Part shown: piece after piece, positions 8,365 to 16,009 of the stretch
Position numbering within the stretch: the first letter of the stretch is position 1
Layout: each line of letters opens with the position of its first letter
Assembly: GCA_020638195.1 (NCBI GenBank)
Contig: JACKJC010000001.1
Location: forward strand, 733,001-797,000
Reading direction: 5' to 3'
Source of the DNA: Methylobacteriaceae bacterium
Lineage (GTDB): Bacteria > Pseudomonadota > Alphaproteobacteria > Rhizobiales > Beijerinckiaceae
Length of the DNA stretch: 64,000 bases
Program-made: the position numbers and the translations under genes
The notes under the pieces: model-generated
What the model was told of the DNA's origin: nothing
Seen by the model: the letters and a program-made list of their open reading frames with translations, nothing else
The model's database searches: none

Positions 8365-9172
8365 CGACGATCACCGACTTGTATTCCTTGAAGAAAGCAT
8401 AGCCGAACAGGAAGACCGCATAGGAGGCGACGACGCAGCCCAGATACATCCACGGGCTCGGAAAGCGCGCGTAGATCACGAGGTCGCGCAGCATGGCTAT
8501 GTAATCTCCGACCAGGTTCAGCTTGATCCAGGGCTGCAGGCCGGCCGGCAATTGCTCGATCTGGAAAAAGACCGGAGTGGCGAACATCAGGAGCGGCACG
8601 ATCGAGACCATTAGATGCGCGACGTCTCGGGTGAACGCGCCCAGAGCCATCAGGAACCAGACCGTGCCCAGCATCAGCAGCATGAAGGGCAGGATGATGA
8701 GAGGGACGAGCAGCACCGTCCAGGAGATGTAGTGGACCGTGTAGAGCCGCACCGCCAGCAGTGTGCCGAAGCTGATCCCGCCGTAAACAATGGCGCGGAT
8801 CGTGGAGGTCCAGGCGATGGTTTCGGAAGGAAAGATCGACTTCTTGATGAAGTGGACGTGCTCGTGCAGCAGGGTGGGCGAGCGCGCCGCCAGTTCCGCG
8901 AAGACGTTGAACAGAATGAGGCCGCAGAAGCTCGCCGCCGCATAATCGTAGATCGGCACGCCCGATGCGATCGCCGGCGTCGCGATGGTGAAGATCGCGG
9001 TATAGGCGAGCAGCATGGCCAGCGGCGCGAAAATCGCCCAGATCCAGCCCAGGAAGGAATCGCGAAAGCGCGACTTCAATTCGCGCCGCACCACGGCGCG
9101 GATGAGTTCGCGGTGATGCCACGCCCGTTCGAACGGCTCGATCAGGAAATTGGACAAGGTTCGGGTTTCCAA
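8354..9172 (-). CDS. Wzm/KpsM-type ABC-2 permease
   Basis: 272 residues with six predicted membrane segments and the ABC-2 amphipathic N terminus (RRELKSRFRDSFLGWIWAIFAPL), which is characteristic of polysaccharide and O-antigen export permeases. Start is TTG at 9172 or a nearby downstream codon; no good ATG exists. First gene of the two-gene exporter operon, with a good candidate promoter at 9349-9377. It diverges from the acyl carrier protein operon across a roughly 395-base gap, so both could be co-regulated. Confidence 0.9.
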   Translation of the reverse strand: METRTLSNFLIEPFERAWHHRELIRAVVRRELKSRFRDSFLGWIWAIFAPLAMLLAYTAIFTIATPAIASGVPIYDYAAASFCGLILFNVFAELAARSPTLLHEHVHFIKKSIFPSETIAWTSTIRAIVYGGISFGTLLAVRLYTVHYISWTVLLVPLIILPFMLLMLGTVWFLMALGAFTRDVAHLMVSIVPLLMFATPVFFQIEQLPAGLQPWIKLNLVGDYIAMLRDLVIYARFPSPWMYLGCVVASYAVFLFGYAFFKEYKSVIVDVL

Positions 9173-9567
9173 CTCTCGGACTGGTCGGGGCGTTCGTCGT
9201 TGCGCTCGGCCGCAGGCAAGATCAATCGCTCGAGATCACAGCTCGTCTTGCGTCGGCCTGACGGCTCCGGCCCCTATGGACGGGTCCTGCGGACGAATCC
9301 GCTCACCCTGCCGGCGCCCTCTCGCGCCGCCGCCTTCCGAGCCCGCGCTGTAGACCAGTTCCGGCCGGCTTCGTCAACGCCTGAGCGCTTCCAGCGGCGA
9401 CTTTGGCGGCAGGGGCTTTATTTCCGGGCGCGACTGCCTTAACGAAGGCCGGCGCGAACCGCCCGTGCCGGTCGCTGTCTGCCCGGACCCGAATCCGGGC
9501 TTTGCATTCACGTCCGGCGCGGCGATCTGCGGCGACCGGACGGTCCAAGAACCCGAAGGGGGCGCCC
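9173..9567. other. 395-base divergent intergenic region
   Basis: Gap between the ABC exporter operon (minus) and the ACP-ketosynthase operon (plus). I see one convincing minus-strand promoter (9349-9377) and the ribosome-binding sequence of the ACP gene near 9556. No convincing plus-strand promoter, small ORF or large inverted repeat was found. Confidence 0.5.
9349..9377 (-). promoter_or_regulatory. candidate sigma-70-type promoter for exporter operon
   Basis: On the minus strand TTGACG is followed by exactly 17 bases and TCTACA, a good housekeeping-type promoter, about 175 bases before the permease start. The candidate promoter of the sphingolipid operon at 22714-22742 has the same TTGACG and the same spacing. 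Confidence 0.5.
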
Positions 9568-9813
9568 GTGGAGCTTTACGACCAGATCGTCGAAGTCATC
9601 GCCAAGGAGGGCATGGTCGAGGCCGACAAGATCAAGCCGGACGCGACCATCGAGAGCCTGGATCTCAAGTCGATCGACATCGTCATGATCCTCACAGCGA
9701 TCGAGGAGAAGTTCGACGTCTACATCCCGATGGACGGCGCCTTTCAGGAAGCCAAGACCATCCAGGATCTGGTCGACGCGCTCGCGGCGCACATCAAGAA
9801 AGAGAAGAGCTGA
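9568..9813 (+). CDS. dedicated acyl carrier protein
   Basis: 81 residues from GTG 9568, preceded by a strong GAAGGGGG ribosome-binding sequence. Four-helix ACP pattern with the phosphopantetheine serine in LDLKSIDIVM, at about residue 32, and the recognition helix IVMILTAIEEKFDVYIP that contacts partner enzymes. DLKS replaces the usual (A/V)DSL, as in specialised ACPs rather than the housekeeping AcpP. It is immediately followed by the ketosynthase (stop TGA then ATG with no gap), so it is a private carrier for this pathway. In some sphingolipid bacteria a dedicated ACP supplies the acyl chain to serine palmitoyltransferase; that role is a candidate here. Confidence 0.9.
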   Translation: MELYDQIVEVIAKEGMVEADKIKPDATIESLDLKSIDIVMILTAIEEKFDVYIPMDGAFQEAKTIQDLVDALAAHIKKEKS

Positions 9814-11031
9814 ATGGCTCAGGGCCGTCGGGTCGTCATTACCGGCATGGGTGCCGTTTCCGGCGCCGGTCTGGGATGGAAACCGCTCTGGACCGCCGCC
9901 CGCGACGGCGCCAGCGTCATTCGTCCGCTCGAATTCGCGCGCGATTATCCCGGCCGCATCAGGATCGGCGCGCAGGTCCGCGATTTCGACGCGGCGGACC
10001 TGATTGATCGCCCGACGCTGATGTATTGCGATCCCTTCACGCAATACGCCATCGTTGCCGCCGACCAGGCGGTGGCTGAGGCCGGCCTCGAGCGTAGCAC
10101 GGTCGGCGGCGCCGATTGCGCCGTGATTCTCGGCTCCGGCATCGGCGGCATCCGCACGGTCGACGACGGCCTGTTCAACCTCTACGCCAAGGGCGTGAAG
10201 CCCGAGCCGCTCAGCATCCCCAAGCTGATCGCCAGCGCCGGGCCCTCGATGCTCTCGATTCGCTTCGATGCGCACGGGCCGGTCTTCGCGGTCGCCAGCG
10301 CCTGCTCCTCGGCGAGCCAGGCGATCGGCATCGGCATGCAGATGGTGCGTTCCGGCATGGCCGAACGCGCCATCGTCGGCGGCGCGGAGGCGAGCCTTTC
10401 CGTCGGCACCCAGATGACCTGGGAAATGCTGCGCGTCCTGACGCCCGACAAGTGCCGCCCCTTCTCCAAGGGCCGTAACGGCATGAGCATCGGCGACGGC
10501 GCGGCCATGTTCATTCTCGAGACCGAAGAGGCGGCCAGGGCGCGCGGCGCGAACATCCTGTGCCGGCTCCTCGGCTACGGCACGTCGGCCGACGCCCGCG
10601 ACCCGATCCGGCCGGACGTCGACGGCGCCTCGCTCGCCATGCGCCGTGCGGTCGAGGATTCCGGCGTGTCGCCGGACGAAATCGCCTATGTGAACGCGCA
10701 CGGCACGGCGACCGCGCTCAACGACCCGACGGAAGCCGAGGCCATGGGCCGGATTTTCGGCGCGCGCCTGCCCGAAGTGGCGGTCTCCTCCACCAAGCCG
10801 GTGCACGGCCATGCGCTCGGCGCCGCCGGCGCGCTGGAACTGGTCTGCACCATCATGGCGATGCGCGAAAACGTCGCCCCGCCGACCATCAACTTCCTCG
10901 AAGCCGACCCGAAGTGCCCCGTCGATTGCGTGCCCAATGCGGCCCGCCCGATGAAGATCCGGACGGCCATGTCCAATTCCTTCGCCTTCGGCGGCGTGAA
11001 CGCCTCGCTCGTCGTTCAGGCGGCGGACTGA
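9814..11031 (+). CDS. beta-ketoacyl-ACP synthase (FabF-like)
   Basis: 405 residues, full-length KAS I/II condensing enzyme. The catalytic triad is present: Cys164 in VASACSSASQ, His296 in NAHGTATALND and His333 in VHGHALGAAGA. It condenses malonyl-ACP with an acyl-ACP by decarboxylative Claisen reaction, lengthening the chain by two carbons. It begins directly after the ACP stop codon and is followed by the dehydratase halves and a reductase, so it is part of a private chain-elongation or specialised acyl module rather than the housekeeping fabF, which normally sits with fabD, fabG and acpP. Confidence 0.93.
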   Translation: MAQGRRVVITGMGAVSGAGLGWKPLWTAARDGASVIRPLEFARDYPGRIRIGAQVRDFDAADLIDRPTLMYCDPFTQYAIVAADQAVAEAGLERSTVGGADCAVILGSGIGGIRTVDDGLFNLYAKGVKPEPLSIPKLIASAGPSMLSIRFDAHGPVFAVASACSSASQAIGIGMQMVRSGMAERAIVGGAEASLSVGTQMTWEMLRVLTPDKCRPFSKGRNGMSIGDGAAMFILETEEAARARGANILCRLLGYGTSADARDPIRPDVDGASLAMRRAVEDSGVSPDEIAYVNAHGTATALNDPTEAEAMGRIFGARLPEVAVSSTKPVHGHALGAAGALELVCTIMAMRENVAPPTINFLEADPKCPVDCVPNAARPMKIRTAMSNSFAFGGVNASLVVQAAD

Positions 11032-11038
11032 GATCGGC

Positions 11039-11443
11039 ATGCGCGCCGAGCGGTCGCACCGGCCTGGGGAAATCGTCCTCGGCCCCTTCGAGGTCGCGAC
11101 CGGCGCAGGCGAGATATCGGCCTTTGCGGCCGCGATCGGCGCCCCGGCGAATCCCATTCCGGCGACCTTCCCGATCGCCTGGCTGTCCGCGCCTGCGCTG
11201 AAAGCGGCGTTGCGCGAAGCTGTCGGGCCGGATTTTCTGCCTGTCCATGAATCCCAGTCTTTTGACTACGTCCGGCCGCTCGTCCCCGGCGCGGCGCTGC
11301 GCCTGACGGCGGTCGCGCGGCGCGAGAGCGCGCCCGAGCGCCTCGTCGTCGAGGCCGAAGCGACGGAACTCTCCGGCGCGCCTGCGTTGATCATGCGCGC
11401 GGCGCTGCGTCTCGTGCCGCTGGCTGGAGAGGAGGGCGCATGA
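11039..11443 (+). CDS. hot-dog dehydratase subunit, FAS1-like/HadA-like half
   Basis: 134 residues with a single hot-dog fold resembling the non-catalytic N-terminal half of MaoC-type dehydratases (HESQSFDYVRPLVPGAALRLTA). The D-x-N-P-x-H hydratase motif is missing. Its stop overlaps the start of the next gene by four bases (ATGA), and that gene has the catalytic motif. By analogy with mycobacterial HadA/HadB pairs, the two half-proteins probably form one heterodimeric (3R)-hydroxyacyl-ACP dehydratase. The pairing is inferred from gene order and complementary motifs. Confidence 0.75.
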   Translation: MRAERSHRPGEIVLGPFEVATGAGEISAFAAAIGAPANPIPATFPIAWLSAPALKAALREAVGPDFLPVHESQSFDYVRPLVPGAALRLTAVARRESAPERLVVEAEATELSGAPALIMRAALRLVPLAGEEGA

Positions 11444-11841
11444 CAGATCCGCTCGCCCGTGGCGACAAGATGCCGGAAACGCCGGTCGGCCCATTCGACG
11501 CGGCCGCGGTCGCCGCCTATGCGGCGGCGTCGGGCGACGACAATCCGCTTCATCTCGATCTCGCGCTTGCCGCGCGCGTGGGTTTTGCGGCCCCGCCCGT
11601 CCACGGCATGCGCCTGATGGCCGAGATTGCGCCAGCGCTGGCGGCCTGGCGTCCGGACATGGCGCTCAAGCGCCTTTCGGGAACCTTCGTCGAGCCGCTG
11701 CTGACCGGCGAGGCGGCGATCCTGTCCGGCCGAGTGCTGCGCGTCGATGGCGAGGCGCTGGTCCGTATTTCAATCCAGGGTCCGCGCCGAGGTCCGAGCC
11801 TGCTCGCCGAGGCGGTCCTCGTTCCGAAGGAGGGGGCATGA
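11440..11841 (+). CDS. MaoC-like (3R)-hydroxyacyl dehydratase, catalytic half
   Basis: 133 residues, single hot-dog domain with the hydratase-2 motif at Asp34-Asn35-Pro36-Leu37-His38 (ASGDDNPLHLD) followed by AAPPVHGM, the usual substrate-tunnel segment. Catalyses reversible removal of water from 3R-hydroxyacyl thioesters. It overlaps both neighbours by four bases, so the two dehydratase halves and the reductase are translationally coupled. Together with the ketosynthase and reductase it supplies three of the four steps of a fatty-acid cycle; no enoyl reductase is encoded nearby. Confidence 0.85.
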   Translation: MTDPLARGDKMPETPVGPFDAAAVAAYAAASGDDNPLHLDLALAARVGFAAPPVHGMRLMAEIAPALAAWRPDMALKRLSGTFVEPLLTGEAAILSGRVLRVDGEALVRISIQGPRRGPSLLAEAVLVPKEGA

Positions 11842-12635
11842 GCTTTACGCCGCGCTCCATCCTCATCACCGGCGCGTCCAGCGGCATCGGTCGCGCTCTC
11901 GCTCGCGAATATGCGGCGGCGGGCGTCCGCCTGACATTGGTCGGCCGCGACGCCGCACGCCTGGAGGCGGTCGCCGCCGACTGCCGCGCCAAGGGCGCCG
12001 GGGTGGAGATCGGGCAGGTCGACGTGCGCGACCGGCAGGGCATGCACGATTTTCTCCGCGCCGCCGATGCAAAGCATCCGCTCGATCTCGTCGTCGCCAA
12101 TGCCGGGATCAACACCGGCCTGCCTGCCGGCGCGCTGGCCGAGGACCCGGAAGCGGTGCGCGGCATTTTCGCGATCAATCTTCTGGGCGTGTTCAACACG
12201 GTCGAACCGGTCATCGAGCCCATGGCCTCGCGCGGCAAAGGCGTAATCGCGATGACCGGCTCGATCGCCGCCATCCGCGGGCTCCCCTACTCGCCCTCCT
12301 ATTGCGCGACCAAGGCGGCGGTGCACCTCTACGCGGAATCCCTGCGCGGCACGCTCGCCCGCAAGGGCGTGGCGGTCAGCTTGATCGTGCCGGGCTTCGT
12401 CCATACCGCGCTCAACGAGAATCTAGTCGCCCCGAAGCCGCTTGCGATGACGGACGAGCAGGCTGCGCGAAAGATCCGGCGCGGGCTCGATCGCGGCAAG
12501 GCCAACATCGTCTTCCCGCGCCTGCTCTACTGGGGGGCGCGGCTGACGACCGTGCTGCCGACGCGCCTCGTCGATTTCTTCATGGTGCGCACGCATGTCG
12601 ACGTGCCGGTGACGCGCGAGAGGATGACCTCGTGA
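11838..12635 (+). CDS. short-chain dehydrogenase/reductase (ketoacyl or 3-ketosphinganine reductase)
   Basis: 265 residues, classical SDR: NAD(P) motif TGASSGIG at 11-18, NAG at 88-90, catalytic Ser142, Tyr155 and Lys159 (SPSYCATKAA). The C-terminal 60 residues add a hydrophobic segment (RLLYWGARLTTVLPTRLVDFFM) that could lie on the membrane. In this operon it could reduce the beta-ketoacyl-ACP made by the ketosynthase. Equally, because a sphingoid pathway needs a 3-ketosphinganine or ceramide reductase and no other candidate lies beside the serine palmitoyltransferase gene, it could serve that step. Sequence alone does not decide. Confidence 0.8.
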   Translation: MSFTPRSILITGASSGIGRALAREYAAAGVRLTLVGRDAARLEAVAADCRAKGAGVEIGQVDVRDRQGMHDFLRAADAKHPLDLVVANAGINTGLPAGALAEDPEAVRGIFAINLLGVFNTVEPVIEPMASRGKGVIAMTGSIAAIRGLPYSPSYCATKAAVHLYAESLRGTLARKGVAVSLIVPGFVHTALNENLVAPKPLAMTDEQAARKIRRGLDRGKANIVFPRLLYWGARLTTVLPTRLVDFFMVRTHVDVPVTRERMTS

Positions 12636-13813
12636 GCGCGGCGCTCGAAATTCTGCGCTGGATCGCGCTGGTCTATTGCGGCCTGTCGCTGTTCGGGGTC
12701 CTGCTGACGGTGACGCTCGGCCTCGTCGCCCCGATCTTCCACGCCCGCCGCGCGCGCCGGACGGATCTGCCGCCGATCAGCTTCGTCCTGCCGATCAAGG
12801 ACTGGGCGCCGGGCTTCAGGCCGTCGCAGTCTTCGGTCTTCGAGCTCGACTATCCCAAGTTCGACGTGACCGCCACCGCCGCCGAGGCGGAATCCAGGGC
12901 CGTGAGCGCCATGCGCTCGATCATCGAGGCCTATCCCGATCACGACGGAAAAATCGTCCGCTCGACCGCCTCCTTCGCCGCGAGCCCGAAGGTCAACAAT
13001 ATTTTCCAGGCGATCGAGGACGCCGAGTACGATCTCATCGCCACGAAGGACAGCAATATCGAGCTGCCGCCGCAGACGGCGCGGGCGGCCATCGCGGCGA
13101 TGACCGAAGGCGTCGGCCTGGTCACGGCCATTACGGAGGCAAAGGGCGCCAAGAATCCCGCCGCCATGATCGAGGCCTCGCTGATGAACCAGTCGCACGC
13201 CCGCATTCTCCATGCAGCGGCGGCGATCGGTCTCGGCTTCGGCCTCGGCAAGCTGATGATCTTCAAGCGCTCCGACCTGCATCGCGCCGGCGGCTTCGAC
13301 GCCATCGCCCATACGGTGGGCGAGGATTCGGCGACCGCGCATGCGCTGGCCGCCATAGGGCTGCGCACGGTCATCATCGGCGCGCCGATCTACCAGATGC
13401 TCGGCGTGCGCAGATTTTCGGACGTCTACAATCGCCAGATGCGCTGGGCCGTCATTCGCCGGCAGAACGAATTGCCAGGCTTCCTGCTGGAGCCGCTCGG
13501 CCTCTCGGTCTTCGTCGCGCTGGCGGCCGCCTTCGCCGCGCCGCTGCTCGGCTGGTCGTCCCTCGCGGCCTTGTCCGGCGTATTGCTGTTCTGGTTTGTC
13601 TGCGAAACCGCGCTTGCCTTCGCGCGGGGCTGGGATGTATCGGTGAGCGCCCCCGCCGTCATGATCGCCCGCGACGCGATGATGGCGTCTGTCTGGCTGC
13701 GCGCCTGGTTCACCAAACGCGTCGTCTGGGCGGCCGAGGTATACGACTCCCGGCAAGATCGCGGAGAGCCGCCGGCCCCCGCGGCTCCGGCCCAGAAAAG
13801 GAATGATGCGTGA
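12632..13813 (+). CDS. ceramide glucosyltransferase-like GT21 enzyme
   Basis: 393 residues from GTG 12632, whose TGA overlap with the reductase gene indicates coupling. N-terminal membrane anchor (about 5-32) then a GT-A domain with the GT21 order of motifs: SPKVNNI, the D2 element KDSNIELP, the D3 element GEDSATAH and the acceptor-site RQMRWAVIRR, followed by two or three C-terminal membrane segments. GT21 enzymes transfer glucose from UDP-glucose to ceramide in eukaryotes, and bacterial members glycosylate ceramide or diacylglycerol; hopanoid HpnI is related. With a sphingolipid operon 4 kb away, ceramide is the leading acceptor. The adjacent GT2 enzyme may add a further sugar. Confidence 0.82.
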   Translation: MSAALEILRWIALVYCGLSLFGVLLTVTLGLVAPIFHARRARRTDLPPISFVLPIKDWAPGFRPSQSSVFELDYPKFDVTATAAEAESRAVSAMRSIIEAYPDHDGKIVRSTASFAASPKVNNIFQAIEDAEYDLIATKDSNIELPPQTARAAIAAMTEGVGLVTAITEAKGAKNPAAMIEASLMNQSHARILHAAAAIGLGFGLGKLMIFKRSDLHRAGGFDAIAHTVGEDSATAHALAAIGLRTVIIGAPIYQMLGVRRFSDVYNRQMRWAVIRRQNELPGFLLEPLGLSVFVALAAAFAAPLLGWSSLAALSGVLLFWFVCETALAFARGWDVSVSAPAVMIARDAMMASVWLRAWFTKRVVWAAEVYDSRQDRGEPPAPAAPAQKRNDA

Positions 13814-15087
13814 CGGCGCAAGGACTGCTCGTCGGTTTGATCGACATTGCGCTGACGCTGTGCGTGCTCGGCATGGTTGCCATCGGCGCGAGCTTCCTGC
13901 TGCTGGTCGGCCGCTTTCTCTATGACGAATTGCGTGGCGTCGGCGACGGTTCCGCCGCTGTCCCGCCGCTGGCGGAAACCGACCTGCCGCATGTCGTTTT
14001 GCAGATCCCCGTCTTCAACGAGCCGCGCGTTGTCGAGGGCGCCCTGCGCGCGGCCGTGGCTCTCGACTGGCCCCGCGACAAATTGCACATCCAGCTGCTC
14101 GACGATTCCACCGACGAGACGACCGAGCGCGCAGCCGCGATCATCGCAGAACTGCGCGCGGCCGGGAACGACGTGGCGCATGTGCGCCGCGAGGATCGCT
14201 CCGGCTTCAAGGCCGGCGCTTGCGCGGCTGGCCTCGCGCTCAACGATGCGCCCTTCGTCGCCATGCTCGACGTCGACTTCCGCCCGCCGGCCGACTGGCT
14301 GCGCAAGGCGATCCCCGTGATCGTCTCCGATCCCAAGGCCGGCTTCGTCCAGGCGCGCTGTGAATTCGCCAATTACCGCAAGAACTGGCTGACGCGCGTG
14401 CAGGGCCTGATCCTCGATGCGCATTTCATGATCGAGCAGCGCACCCGCGCCAATCTCGGATGGCTGTTCCAGTTCAACGGCACCGGCGGCATCTGGCGCC
14501 GCGCGGCGATCGACTCGGTCGGCGGCTGGCTCGACTATTCGCTGACCGAGGATCTCGACCTCACCATCCGCACGGCGCTCGCCGGCTGGCACGGCCGCTT
14601 CATTTCGCAACCCGCGATCCCCGGCCAGATGCCCGAGGGCATGCGCGACTGGCGTCGTCAGCAGCGCCGCTGGTCCAACGGCTTCATCCAGGTCGCCCAG
14701 CGCACGATCGGTCCGCTGTGGAATGCGCCTTGGAGCCTCGGCAACCGCATATCCTCGATCGCGCTTGTGCTCCACCAGGTCTTCTTCCCGCTCTGCGCGG
14801 GTGCGATCATCTTCACGATCCTCGGGATTCTCGCGCGCGGTTTTGCAGTCGCGCCCTACGCGCCGCTCTTCGTCTTCATTTTCGTGATGGTGGCCGCCGT
14901 CGTGCTCGGCATGACCATGCCGCCCTATCTCGCGCTGAAGCGCGGCTCGGTCTGGCGTTATTTCGCGACCATGGCGATGCTGCCGCCGCTCTTCATTTAT
15001 CTCGCCGTCGCCAATGCGCCGAAAATCCTCCAGACCGCGCGCGGCCGTCAGGAGCATTTCAAGCGGACGCCCAAGAAAGAGCACTGA
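13810..15087 (+). CDS. membrane GT2 glycosyltransferase (cellulose-synthase-like)
   Basis: 425 residues from GTG 13810, overlapping the preceding stop by four bases. One N-terminal membrane helix, then a processive-type GT2 domain: LLDDSTDETTE, AMLDVDFRPPADW (DxD), LTEDLDLTIRT (TED) and QQRRWSNGF (QxxRW), and a cluster of C-terminal membrane helices. The pattern resembles cellulose synthase and plant CSLA/CSLC proteins. It could extend a glucosyl lipid made by the preceding GT21 enzyme, or build a short beta-linked glycan. Last coupled gene of the ACP operon. Confidence 0.85.
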   Translation: MTAQGLLVGLIDIALTLCVLGMVAIGASFLLLVGRFLYDELRGVGDGSAAVPPLAETDLPHVVLQIPVFNEPRVVEGALRAAVALDWPRDKLHIQLLDDSTDETTERAAAIIAELRAAGNDVAHVRREDRSGFKAGACAAGLALNDAPFVAMLDVDFRPPADWLRKAIPVIVSDPKAGFVQARCEFANYRKNWLTRVQGLILDAHFMIEQRTRANLGWLFQFNGTGGIWRRAAIDSVGGWLDYSLTEDLDLTIRTALAGWHGRFISQPAIPGQMPEGMRDWRRQQRRWSNGFIQVAQRTIGPLWNAPWSLGNRISSIALVLHQVFFPLCAGAIIFTILGILARGFAVAPYAPLFVFIFVMVAAVVLGMTMPPYLALKRGSVWRYFATMAMLPPLFIYLAVANAPKILQTARGRQEHFKRTPKKEH

Positions 15088-15168
15088 ACCCAAGGCCTTG
15101 AGCCTGGAGTCTGGCAAGTCTAGGCTGTCGCCAAGGGCCACATCCGGTCCGGGCTCTGGGGGATATCA

Positions 15169-15624
15169 ATGTCTGCTGTTGGCGTCGCGCGCTTCAAACC
15201 ACTCACGATCTCCGGTCTTTCGGCGCTCGCCATTGGCGTCGCTACGCTGGTCGCCGCGCCAGCGGCGGCGCAGAATTTTTCAGCCGGCGGCGCCAGATAC
15301 GGCTGCTCCTGTCTCAGCAACGAGACTGGCGTTAACATCAAGTTCCGCTACGCCTTCGGCTCGAACCCGCTGAAGAACGCGACGATGGGCGCCAACCGGC
15401 GTCAGTGGATCTGCTACGACTACGGCGCCGGCCCACGAACCTCGCCTCCGCTGAAGTTCCAACTCGACGTCGACATGGGCAGGGGCAACGCCTGGACGAC
15501 CTATGCGCTGACGCGCATCCAGTCCAACGCGAGGGACTGCAACGCGATCGGCAGGGTCGGACAATTCGGCGTGCGCTATCGCGCCAACACCAACCGGCAG
15601 TTCATCGAGGTCTACAAGAAGTGA
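15169..15624 (+). CDS. small secreted protein of unknown function
   Basis: 151 residues with a clear Sec signal peptide: a hydrophobic core at about 14-30 and an APAAAQ cleavage site after Ala34. The mature protein of about 117 residues has four cysteines (Cys46 and Cys48 in GCSCLS, one in QWICYDY, one in ARDCNAI), enough for two disulfides, and is basic and aromatic. I do not recognise a family. It follows the GT2 gene by 81 bases on the same strand, so a link to glycan export or surface display is possible but unproven. Confidence 0.7.
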   Translation: MSAVGVARFKPLTISGLSALAIGVATLVAAPAAAQNFSAGGARYGCSCLSNETGVNIKFRYAFGSNPLKNATMGANRRQWICYDYGAGPRTSPPLKFQLDVDMGRGNAWTTYALTRIQSNARDCNAIGRVGQFGVRYRANTNRQFIEVYKK

Positions 15625-15733
15625 GTGATCGCTGAAACCGGAACGCGGGGGCGTGCGTATCAGCTTCATCCCGCGTTCAGGTTGGCTTCCCTAAGTCTGC
15701 GCATGTTTCGCGTCGATCAGACGAGGAGCCGCG

Positions 15734-15952
15734 ATGGCCAGGATACTGCCCTTCACCCGCCGCAAACTCGACCGAGCCGTTCGCCCGCGCATTCGAGGCG
15801 AGGCGAACGAGCATTTCCCCGATCTCGTGAAGCGTCTGACAGATCGTCTCGACTGGAGCGAGGCGACGGTCGAGGACGAATACGACGCCGCGCTCGCCGC
15901 CTTCGACATCGTCTGCGGCAGACCAGCGTCCCGCCGTTCGCGCGCCGCGTGA
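15734..15952 (+). CDS. small hypothetical protein
   Basis: 72 residues, basic N terminus (MARILPFTRRKLDRAV) and an acidic helical middle (WSEATVEDEYDAALAAFDIV). The ATG is preceded by GAGGAG eight to twelve bases upstream, which argues for translation. No family recognised; a real gene is somewhat more likely than not. Confidence 0.45.
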   Translation: MARILPFTRRKLDRAVRPRIRGEANEHFPDLVKRLTDRLDWSEATVEDEYDAALAAFDIVCGRPASRRSRAA

Positions 15953-16009
15953 TCTTGGCGAGAATGCGAGGCGCTTGCTAGTCTTGCCGGCAAGAACCGG
16001 GAGGACTTC

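Noticed and set aside
11747..13813. Apparent fusion of upstream sequence with the GT21 enzyme (688 codons)
   Set aside because: The first 295 codons are an out-of-frame reading of the dehydratase and reductase genes. GTG 12632, overlapping the reductase stop, is the sensible start.
13426..15141. 571-codon minus-strand frame opposite the GT genes
   Set aside because: Antisense artefact covering parts of two well-supported coupled genes.
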